Source of the DNA: Toxoplasma gondii ME49
Lineage: Eukaryota; Apicomplexa; Conoidasida; Eucoccidiorida; Sarcocystidae
DNA: 20,505 bases
Direction: 5' to 3'
Assembly (NCBI RefSeq): GCF_000006565.2
Contig: NW_017382941.1
Coordinates: 1 to 20,505 of the forward strand
The notes beneath the pieces are model-generated. The model searched no databases. It saw nothing but the letters and a program-made list of their open reading frames with translations, and was not told the DNA's origin. How positions within the stretch are numbered: the stretch's first letter is position 1; each line of letters begins with the position of its first letter. Both the position numbers and the translations under genes were made by a program. This document shows, piece after piece, positions 9,119 to 16,803 of this stretch.

Positions 9119-10825
9119 ATGAGAAGGCTGCTGCTTTCACCTGTTGGTTTCGTCATTGTCCTGGCTACACTGTTAGAATGTCACCCGCCCGATCGGTGTG
9201 TTGCTCATCATGGCAGCAGCACTGATGAATCGAACGTGTGGTCTCCTCGAGGGGCCCAATTTGTACCCGGGGCGTCAGAGGCCGCTGTAAAAAATCAGGT
9301 TGGTATTCCTGACAGTGCCCTTCTGTGGCCGTCGCAAGATGCTACGGAAACCGGGCTGCGGCCTACGGAGCAAGTAGAGGCACGATCGTCATTTCCTGCT
9401 GCAAAGCAATATTTATCAGAGGCGGCACCTGCGCGTGGCGACCTTCCACCGCGCGCCACAGGCCTTCTGAGACGTCGAGGAGCTAGAGTGCGAACGGTGA
9501 AAGCTCACGAGATCGGTGTGGAGACTCCAAAAACGTATGGCTGGGATCACAGGGTTGTCGACAGTGAGAAGCAGACCACGGCGCCCGTTGCAGATTCAAG
9601 TGGCTTCATTCAAATCCCCTCTTCGCGCGCCACGCCTACCACCCTGAACGCTCCGATTGACCTCCAGGGACGGCGCGATATCAGAAACATCGTCAGGAAT
9701 CGACCTCCCGCTGACTCAGATTTATCGCGTAGCGAGATTGCAGCCAAAAACGGATTCGAGCGAAGATTTGTCCGGGGTTTACAACTGAAGGTTGAGTCAT
9801 TATTCAGCGGAGGTGTTTTCACGTTGACAGGACCGGCGCAGTTCCTGGGAATTGGGTCAACGGCAATTGTGTATAGTTTGAATAAGGTGCAAGCGGACAC
9901 AGCAAGTGCGCCAGAACGGGTGGCGGTTAAGATAAGCATCAACAATCTACAACGCCTAAGAAGCCTTTCTGTTTTTGACAGGCAAGAGTTGCTAGATAAG
10001 ACGCCAGAACGCTTTGTCTCAAGCGAAGGCGCAGTGAGGAACCTTCTGCCAGGTGTGACACCAGAAACGGCTCTGGAACACGGAATTCTGCTACCGCTGG
10101 ATATTTGCCGCGTTACTAACTTGCCGTCCGGTTTTCGTGCTGGCCCGGACTACAAGATGTTTCCCCGTGTCGCTTTATTCCCTGTCCTCACTTGCGATCT
10201 TTTTCTTGTCGGTAGGAGCCGTCTATCACGTGCTGCGAAGTTGCATCTTACGCGACAGCTGGTGGTGTCTGTTGCGTGGCTGCATCGTCACGGCGTCGCT
10301 CACAATGACTTGAAGCTTGAGAATGTCTTTCTCAGTGAAGAAGGGAAGGCTGTTATTGGCGACTTTGGTTTCGCAGCGGAAGTTGGAACCTCAACAAAAC
10401 TCCGGTCAACCCCTGCCTTTCTAGACCCGCAAACCGCGGAAGAATATCTTCAACGGAAAACGGAAACGGTCGTGACTGAGGAAAGAGATGCATGGGCTCT
10501 GGGAACTATCATATTTGTGATTTGGTGCGGATCTTACCCGTTCTTTTCATTTGAAGAGGCTGTCCTTCCTCCTGCAGTGTTGTGGCAAAATGTGGTGTTT
10601 ATGTCAAAGACCACTAGACCTGCACCTCCACTTCAGCATTGTAAGGGGATGCCATCTCCAGTGAAAGCCCTCATAACCGGCTTTCTCCAGTGGAACTCTG
10701 ACGATCGACGCCGCCCTCGTGATGTCGTTGAAGGATTCCTCGCCGCTACAGCCTCGGAACCAGCGACCTCTTCGGCGACTGCGGCAGAAGGAAGCGTCAG
10801 GCCGCGCGCATCCAGATCTCAGTGA
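9119..10825 (+). CDS. Rhoptry-kinase-like secreted protein (paralog 3, intact)
   Basis: Single-exon gene of 568 aa, the usual size of the Toxoplasma ROPK family (about 550). The frame opens at a GTG two codons earlier; the ATG at 9119 is chosen because it aligns with the other copies. Residues 1 to about 25 form a signal peptide (MRRLLLSPVGFVIVLATLL). Residues 80-150 are a variable pro-region with a basic, possibly amphipathic segment (LLRRRGARVRTVKAHE) like the arginine-rich region by which ROP2-type proteins bind the vacuole membrane (inference). The kinase fold runs from about 237 to 540: glycine loop G244-I-G-S-T-A, VAVK Lys271, catalytic loop H395-N-D397-L-K-L-E-N, D415-F-G, subdomain IX D457-A-W-A-L-G, WCGSYPF, then FLQWN and FLAAT near the end. 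Lys, both Asp and the loop Asn are present, so it is predicted active, although the HRD arginine is Asn (non-RD). The tail ends in a short Ser/Arg-rich stretch. No second membrane span. It could belong to one of the tandem ROP clusters (ROP19/29/38 or ROP42/43/44 are candidates), not established here. Confidence 0.88.
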   Translation: MRRLLLSPVGFVIVLATLLECHPPDRCVAHHGSSTDESNVWSPRGAQFVPGASEAAVKNQVGIPDSALLWPSQDATETGLRPTEQVEARSSFPAAKQYLSEAAPARGDLPPRATGLLRRRGARVRTVKAHEIGVETPKTYGWDHRVVDSEKQTTAPVADSSGFIQIPSSRATPTTLNAPIDLQGRRDIRNIVRNRPPADSDLSRSEIAAKNGFERRFVRGLQLKVESLFSGGVFTLTGPAQFLGIGSTAIVYSLNKVQADTASAPERVAVKISINNLQRLRSLSVFDRQELLDKTPERFVSSEGAVRNLLPGVTPETALEHGILLPLDICRVTNLPSGFRAGPDYKMFPRVALFPVLTCDLFLVGRSRLSRAAKLHLTRQLVVSVAWLHRHGVAHNDLKLENVFLSEEGKAVIGDFGFAAEVGTSTKLRSTPAFLDPQTAEEYLQRKTETVVTEERDAWALGTIIFVIWCGSYPFFSFEEAVLPPAVLWQNVVFMSKTTRPAPPLQHCKGMPSPVKALITGFLQWNSDDRRRPRDVVEGFLAATASEPATSSATAAEGSVRPRASRSQ

Positions 10826-12602
10826 CAGTGATCTAAAGAACAAACCACTGGAGCCACCACTCCAGCAACAAACATTCAACAAAACGGTGCCGCCCAGTCG
10901 AGTTCCTCAACTGAGAATGAAACAGTGCAGTTGCCGCTATGAAGACCAGGTGTGGCTCGCAAGGATGTAAACAGCGGGGCCTAGTTCTTCATCAATCAGA
11001 GATCATCCGTGATCGGTATGGCAATATACAGTATGCTTGATGTCAACGGGAAAGTACAGTGGTTCTAGAAACGCCGTTTAACCAAGAGACAGGAGTGGTG
11101 GGAACGCTCGGAGTCGCTTGCAGCGCGAAATCAGTTTTGTTGAGCTCTGTTTCGATGAATCGCGTACGACAATGAAAGGGGAAGTTGTGTGTGCCTTCCG
11201 AAAGCGTTGAGTTCACCGTGGAAATATGCGTCGGTGTGCAGTATGCAAAATGCGAATGGGCGGATGAAGCGCGAAGGTAGTCTGCCCAAATGTGTCTCTT
11301 CCGGATCTGTTCGTGGTCTACTAAGCAGGCCACGCCCCATGTTCAGATGGATCGATACGCACACACATGGGTAACTGCTACGGGATAAGTAGCTCCGGAT
11401 TACCATGACTTTGGAGACACAAATGTTTGTATGTGGATGCGACTACTTTTGATAGAACCCACAAGGGAATGAAGATCTGTATTTGGAGGTAGATGTATAT
11501 ATTTGTCTGCCTCCTCGCCTACGAGTCAGCTCCCGTACCAGCGCAAGGCCGGTTCCCTGGCTTCGTGTCAATTAGTCGCGTTCACAAATTTCACAGTCGT
11601 TCCTCGAACGAAGCACACTCACTAAATAGTCGACGCAAGCGTCTCGCTGCACCCTCGTCTGCCCCCTCTCTGTCATCGCCTGCTCTCTGGCGGCTAAAAT
11701 GCAGCGTCGATTACAATGCGTCACGCACAGGCTGCGACCATGGTGTCCGTGTCTCAGTTTTGTATTGTGCACGTAAGGCGCGCAAATGTCTGATGTAGAA
11801 CCCGAGCCGGTTTGAGATAGTTCTCTCCACAAGCACATGTAACAGATACCGACCTTTTCGTTCTCGTAGCCTCACCACACAACGTGGTTGTGGGTCTGTT
11901 ACCTGAGGGAGGAGCCCAAAGGCTGTCGATGTAGTATCACATTTGCATTTGCCGCACCCTTTTCTGTCTCCGGGAAACCGAGTCGGAGGCAAGTAACTCG
12001 TCAGACAATATAGTCGGTTTTTAGCTTGATTTCTGGAGTCTGGCAACAATGTGGGGAGGGTTCAGTGTTGGGGTGTTCCAATAGGAGTAGGGGGAGGCTG
12101 GGCGTCTACCGATCGCATCTCAACGTCGGGGCTCATCGACCGCAGACACACTCGCACCGACCCTTCGAGCGACACTTGTACGAGTCTGTATCCTCGAACA
12201 TAAGGTTTCCGTAGAACTGGATTGCCAAGAAGAAACAGGCAGCGCTCAGGTTCCGGGTACATGAGATAAACGCCCCAGTGCCCACTCCCCTCAGCTGCAA
12301 CAGGTGCCGCACTAGCCAATACCGCTTATCCTATGTCAATCCTCTCCGCAACATAGTACTTGTCATTCTCTCGCTCTCTGCCAATCTACAGTACCGAATC
12401 GAAGGAGAAAAGATACGCAAGAGAGCAGAAGATACAACAACGACAACTGGGCTGTGTTACCTACTTGCCCGAGAACGTGGCGTCGTACGCTGAGGACGCT
12501 GACTGGTGACGGATATGAACAGTCGAGTCCAAGGAAAACGGCGGAACTTGATAATTTTGTTTGTCAACACTGAAAACCCACATTTTATAGCTGCTGTGTC
12601 AA
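10826..12602 (+). repeat. Spacer between copies 3 and 4: 3' flank then distal 5' flank
   Basis: The segment 10935-11110 aligns with 15350-15530 (shared 'atcatccgtgat.ggtatgg', 'ttctagaaa.gc.gt.taacca' type blocks). The segment 11310-11475 aligns with 4300-4460 and 11590-11980 with 4580-4990. The segment 12290-12500 aligns with 861-1100 and 18785-19030. No ORF in this interval is conserved between units or shows a domain, so I call no gene in these 1.8 kb. Confidence 0.5.
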
Positions 12603-12745
12603 AGCTGCCAGTTTGCCACGTGGAGCGGTGGAGCCCTGTCTGTCTGCTACTGGAATTGCAAGCCGCGCCGAGCGAACCTAGTGCGTTTCAAGATCGATCA
12701 CAAGACGCCCCTCCGCCAAAACCACCATAATTACAACGCATCACC
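12603..12745 (+). repeat. Well-conserved ~142-bp intergenic repeat, copy upstream of paralog 4
   Basis: This is the partner of 5604-5744, collinear and in the same orientation with about a dozen substitutions by eye. It includes an unbroken shared stretch around 'caagatcgatcacaagacgc'. Flanking spacer sequence is much less alike, so either this block is under constraint or it was homogenised by conversion. Confidence 0.75.
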
Positions 12746-13473
12746 CTCTCTACACTCACGATGGAGTCAATGATGGGCCGACGACTGCTCGCACCCATTA
12801 TCGTTCCCGTTCCATCTCTTGTCGCCAGAGACCCGTGCCCCACATTGGGTGGGTCACCCGGGACTCCGAGCCGGCTCCCTGGGAATCCTTCATTGCAGGA
12901 CGTCATTCGGAAGGGCTTGTCATGTACACTCCCATACGTCCACGGTGATGTTACAGACTAAAAGGCACGGACTGCACCAAGGTTGCTTCCAGGCCACATT
13001 CTGAAGGCAGTGGTTCTGTACCGGGCATGTATGTGTGTTCTGTTGTTTGTAGTCGCTGCTGACATCGTAAAGCCAGCCGTGTTGTCTGATGAGCTTGGGT
13101 TGCGGATCACCTGTAATTCAGTTTAATTGTTGATGTTCACGGCAAACGGCGAGATACTTCATTGGTTCCCGTCACTCCGCGCATTTAACGTTACAACCGA
13201 AAGCAGGCTCTGGACGAAGGGTGTGGTCGGCCCGGGTTCCTTCGGCAATGTTTCCGCTGTTATTATGTGCGATGCGGGTTAACGCCGCCAATACCAAGGA
13301 TCGTTGTTGTCTTCATCCACAAAAACGACTACACCCAATTCGGTCGTCCTCACTGTCTTTCGCCGCTGATACCTCTGGACTTGGCTAAGCAAATAAGTGA
13401 ACTCACATGTCTCGCAAGTTATTGTTTTCCCTCAAATCCGAAACATCGCGTCAGCCGAGTAACCATGTCCAAC
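12746..13473 (+). repeat. Proximal 5' spacer of copy 4
   Basis: Non-coding. The segment 13050-13470 aligns with 1655-2050 before copy 1: 'cgtaaagccag', 'aaagcaggct.t..acgaagg', 'cccgggtt.ct' and 'catc.cgtcagccgag' type blocks occur in the same order. No supported gene; the ORF at 13267-13656 merely overlaps the true start in another frame. Confidence 0.45.
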
Positions 13474-13546
13474 AGTTCGTATGCGACTAGTGTCGAGGAC
13501 CTATATATCGTATCGTTGGAGCGCCAGGCAACGTTAGCGCTTGAAG
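13474..13546 (+). promoter_or_regulatory. Conserved start-proximal block upstream of copy 4
   Basis: It contains 'gttcgtatgcgact', 'ggacctatatatcg' and 'ggagcgccaggcaacg', matching the copy 1 and copy 3 blocks in order and spacing. Probable core promoter or 5' UTR, by conservation only. Confidence 0.42.
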
Positions 13547-14243
13547 ATGAAGAACAGTCTGCTCTCTCCCGTTGGTTTCTTCGTTGTTGTCGCTGTACTT
13601 ATAGGATGCTGCCCGCCAGGTCGGTGTTTGGCTCATTATGGCAGCAGCTCTATTAATGAATCACAATGGACTGACAGGGAAACACAAATGTTGGCTGCTG
13701 CTGTAAAGCCCCATGCCGGGTATACCGACAGTGGTCCTCGGACGTCCAGCCGGGAGATGAATGACACTGGATCGTGGGCCACGGAACGATCAGGGGCATT
13801 GCCGCGATTCCGCACTACAGGGGAGCAGTTGTCGGAAGGGGCGTCAGTGCGTGAGGACCTTGCGCCGGGGATCAGAGGAGTTCTGACAAAGAAAGGAGCG
13901 AGAGCGAGGACGACAAAACGCCACGAGCTCGTCTCTGTGACGTCGGAAGAACATTACTGGAACCAAGGGATTGCCGACCACAAGGGACAGACCGCGCCTC
14001 CTGTTGCAGCTTCAAGCAGTTTCATGCAAAGCCCCTCTTCGCTTGCCACGCCTGTGGTCCTGAACGCTCCTGTTGACTTCCATGGACAGGGCGATATCAC
14101 TGCTGCTGTGAGGAGTCGACCTCTTGTCACGGCAGGCTTGTCGCGGCATCAGATTGAAGCCAAAAATGAGTTCGACAGAAGATTTGCTGAAGGCTTTCAA
14201 CTGACTGCTGAATCTATTTTCACCGGAGAAACCTGAGATTTGG

Positions 14244-14342
14244 CAGGACCGGCGCGGTTCCTGGGAACTGGGTCAACGGCAATTGTGTATAGTTTGAATA
14301 AGGTGCAAGCGGACACAGCAAGTGCGCCAGAACGGGTGGCGG
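14244..14342 (+). repeat. Gene-conversion-like tract 1, near-identical to copy 3 (9828-9926)
   Basis: Ninety-nine bases covering the glycine loop and beta-strand up to the VAVK motif differ from copy 3 at about two positions by eye. The sequence just upstream (to 14233) resembles copy 2 instead, and the 78 bases just downstream are strongly diverged from copy 3. Sharp changes in similarity on both sides are the mark of a conversion tract. Confidence 0.72.
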
Positions 14343-14420
14343 CCAAGATTAAGCGTCAGGAATCTAAATTCTCTAAGAGACGCTTCTGCGTCTGAGAGAC
14401 AACAGGTGCTAGATCAGACT

Positions 14421-14770
14421 CCAGAACGCTTTGTCTCAAGCGAAGGCGCAGTGAGGAACCTTCTGCCAGGCGTGACACCAGAAACGGCTCTGGAACACGG
14501 AATTCTGCTACCGCTGGATATTTGCCGCGTTACTAACTTGCCGTCCGGTTTTCGTGCTGGCCCGGACTACAAGATGTTTCCCCGTGTCGCTTTATTCCCT
14601 GTCCCCACTTGCGATCTTTTTCTTGTCGGTAGGAGCCGTCTATCACGTGCTGCGAAGTTGCATCTTACGCGACAGCTGGTGGTGTCTGTTGCGTGGCTGC
14701 ATCGTCACGGCGTCGCTCACAATGACTTGAAGCTTGAGAATGTCTTTCCCAGTGAAGAAGGGAAGGCTGT
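14421..14770 (+). repeat. Gene-conversion-like tract 2, near-identical to copy 3 (10004-10353)
   Basis: About 350 bases spanning the alpha-C region, hinge and catalytic loop differ from copy 3 at about three positions by eye, two of them changing residues (Leu to Pro twice). From 14771 onward the two copies diverge clearly again, including in and after the DFG motif. Confidence 0.78.
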
Positions 14771-15154
14771 CATTGGCGATTTGGGTTTCGGAGTGCAAAT
14801 TGGAACGTCGGCGAGACTGAAATACACAGCGGCCTATTTAGACCCTCATGCTGCGGAGGAATGCCTTAATAATCAAGTAGAAACAGTTGCAAATGAAGGG
14901 ACAGGTGCGTGGGCACTGGGAACTCTCGTCTTTGTGATATGGTGTAGATCCTACCCAGTCGTTTCGCGTGAGCAAGCCTGCCTTTCCACTCGTGATTTGC
15001 GGGACCGCCTGGTGACAATGGCAAAGACAACTAAACCCACGCCATCATCTCACCACTGCCAGGAACTCCCCTCTCCGGTGAAAGACCTAATAGCCGGATT
15101 TCTACAGTGGAGCCGTGAAGCGCGACGTCTCCCAGGTGATGATGTTGACGAATT

Positions 15155-15176
15155 CCTTGCTGCTACCTTGCTGCTA
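15155..15176 (+). repeat. 11-bp tandem duplication at the C-terminus of copy 4
   Basis: CCTTGCTGCTA occurs twice head to tail (15155-15165 and 15166-15176); copies 0, 1, 2 and 3 have a single unit here, inside the codons for F-L-A-A-T. Eleven bases is not a multiple of three, so the duplication changes the downstream frame and extends the ORF to 15368. Confidence 0.9.
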
Positions 15177-15368
15177 CAGTCTCAGAAGCAGCGACCTCCT
15201 CAGCGAGTGTGTGACACGGATAATTGCCACATTCAGATCACGGCGACAGTGATCCCAAAAACGAACCATTGGTTCACCATTCTGACAACCGGCAAGTCGG
15301 GCCGCCCAATCGACTTTCTCATCTACGAAATCGGCAGAGGACTTACTGGCATCCGTGGCCAGGAGTGA

Positions 15369-15840
15369 CTTGCAGAGTTGTGGTCTGCGAGGCCTCTATC
15401 CCTCCGATGATCACAGTAGTCCGTGACTGATATGGTACCATCCAGTAGACAAGATGGCAGCCGAAAAAGTGGAATTGCTTTTAGAAATGCAGTCTAAACC
15501 AGAAGCCCAAGGGCTGGGAGTGTTTGTGCTTTAAGACTCCCTTGTCGCGTAGTTAGTTCACTGTTTTTTCCTGCCAAACATTTTGAAAAAATCCCTGGGA
15601 AGACGACGGGGTCGTCTGCACCTTCTCAATGATTTGGATTCACCGAGGAAATCTGTATCTCATGGCTCTGTGCAGGATGAGAATCGTCGCATTGATCACC
15701 CCAGCGAATCTTCCGCTGGAGGTAGCTCTGAGTAAGAAATGATCGACGTTTTAATTACAAACAGGCCAGGGTCCGTGGATAAACGGGACGGCAGACACGC
15801 GTGGATAACCACTGAGGGAGAAAAGTTCCCGGGGTGTCAA
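15369..15840 (+). repeat. 3' flank of copy 4; end of array homology
   Basis: Aligns with the copy 3 3' flank (15400-15530 with 10995-11110) and more weakly with the others ('aacaggccagg' near 15760, compare the 'gcaggcca' blocks). Homology to the other units fades at about 15830-15850. No gene seen. Confidence 0.5.
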
Positions 15841-16569
15841 ATTCAGTGCTCTGCCTTGGGCATTGAAACTAACCCACAGTACAACCCTGTACTATTTAAG
15901 TCGGTTGGTCAGCTTTAAGTAATATATTCTATACTGACCGCTCTAGAATAGTGATATTTTCTTGCTACGTGGCGAGAGGTGCGCCTAACACTTGTTTATA
16001 TGCGCTCACTCTAATATGTAGTTTATTTGCGAGCTGGAAGACAGAATCGTTAACGCGTCCGCACTGTCATGGCTTTAGACGGCAATCTGTTGATTTATGG
16101 ACCTAACTAAAAGTGATGGGAGACAGATCAGTAGGGGAAAGTGTGTAAGTAGATAGCTGGGTATATTTGCCGGTCTTCTCGCTAACTGGGTAGCCTGCTG
16201 CCCAGCTCTCGAGTCGTTGCTCTAGCCGTCTCAGGTAGTCGTGTTCGAGATCCTGGTGGCTGCGTCCCACTTTCGATTCCATACGTTAACTAGGCTTCCT
16301 ATGTCCATTTCGAGCAGACCTCCAGTCTTTTCGTTCTTAGTCCTAGACATAGCAGATGAAGAACCCTTGCAGAAGACAACCCGGAACACCCTCCGCACAT
16401 AATCAACGCTTAAAGAAAGATGCACGAGATGCTGACGACGGTTCGTTCAACAACCTGCCGTGCAGAAGTCCAGCACACCTGATGAGCATCCGTGTTTTTC
16501 GAAAACAAACGGCCTTGCCGGGCACCCCCTAGTAGAGCTGAGCGTGACCTTCAAACCGGGGGGACCTGT
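15841..16569. other. Unique intergenic sequence, no supported gene
   Basis: It is comparatively AT-rich at 15880-16170 and shares nothing obvious with the array spacers. It lies between the array flank and the stop codon of the minus-strand gene, so it probably includes that gene's 3' UTR. A 64-codon minus ORF at 16231-16425 has no recognisable feature. Confidence 0.45.
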
Positions 16570-16803
16570 TCATTGATAGAAATCCCCATATTTATCGTAG
16601 CCTCTTCCGCCCTTTGCACGGAAGGAGAGCTTCGCATCGCATGCGTCTCGAGCAGCTAGCTCCAAGGCACTGTCTTCAGGGCCCTGCCGTCCAGCGGCAG
16701 ACGAGCTTACCCACAATCCAGTCGTGGCCAAGATAATCAGCGCATATCCCATCAGCAGATAGGCTGCATAGCCCCTCCGCGTATCGCCACAGATAGAACG
16801 AAC
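16570..16803 (-). CDS. Likely terminal exon with a transmembrane segment
   Basis: The minus strand has a pyrimidine-rich CTTTTCAG acceptor with its last base at 16804. From 16803 the frame reads VRSICGDTRRGY, then a hydrophobic span (AAYLLMGYALIILATTGLW), then a hydrophilic tail of about 45 residues ending GDFYQ and a stop at 16570-16572. Basic residues before the span and a polar tail after it suggest a single-pass membrane protein with its N-terminal part in the cytosol (positive-inside rule). Whether it belongs to the ORF upstream at 16899-18236 is inferred from position and strand only. Confidence 0.42.
   Translation of the reverse strand, partial: VRSICGDTRRGYAAYLLMGYALIILATTGLWVSSSAAGRQGPEDSALELAARDACDAKLSFRAKGGRGYDKYGDFYQ

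Larger units (their letters stand above)
13547..15368 (+). pseudogene. Rhoptry-kinase-like paralog 4, mosaic and broken
   Basis: The ATG at 13547 starts a signal peptide (MKNSLLSPVGFFVVVAVLI) and an N-terminal region of 229 aa very like copy 2, with an S-V-R-E-D site at 13844 and the basic VLTKKGARARTTKRH stretch. A TGA at 14234-14236 ends it right before the kinase domain. The same frame continues through a glycine loop (GTGSTA) and the VAAK lysine (14345). A one-base insertion at about 14348-14351 then shifts the frame; the rest runs open to 15368. HNDLKLEN is kept (Asp at 14724), but DFG has become DLG (14778-14786) and the conserved Asp of DAWALG is Gly (14904). An 11-bp direct duplication at 15155-15176, after FLAAT, shifts the frame again, bypasses the ancestral stop (near 15212) and adds about 50 unrelated residues. 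Two tracts are nearly identical to copy 3. With several independent lesions this copy is the one most likely to be truly non-functional. Confidence 0.85.
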
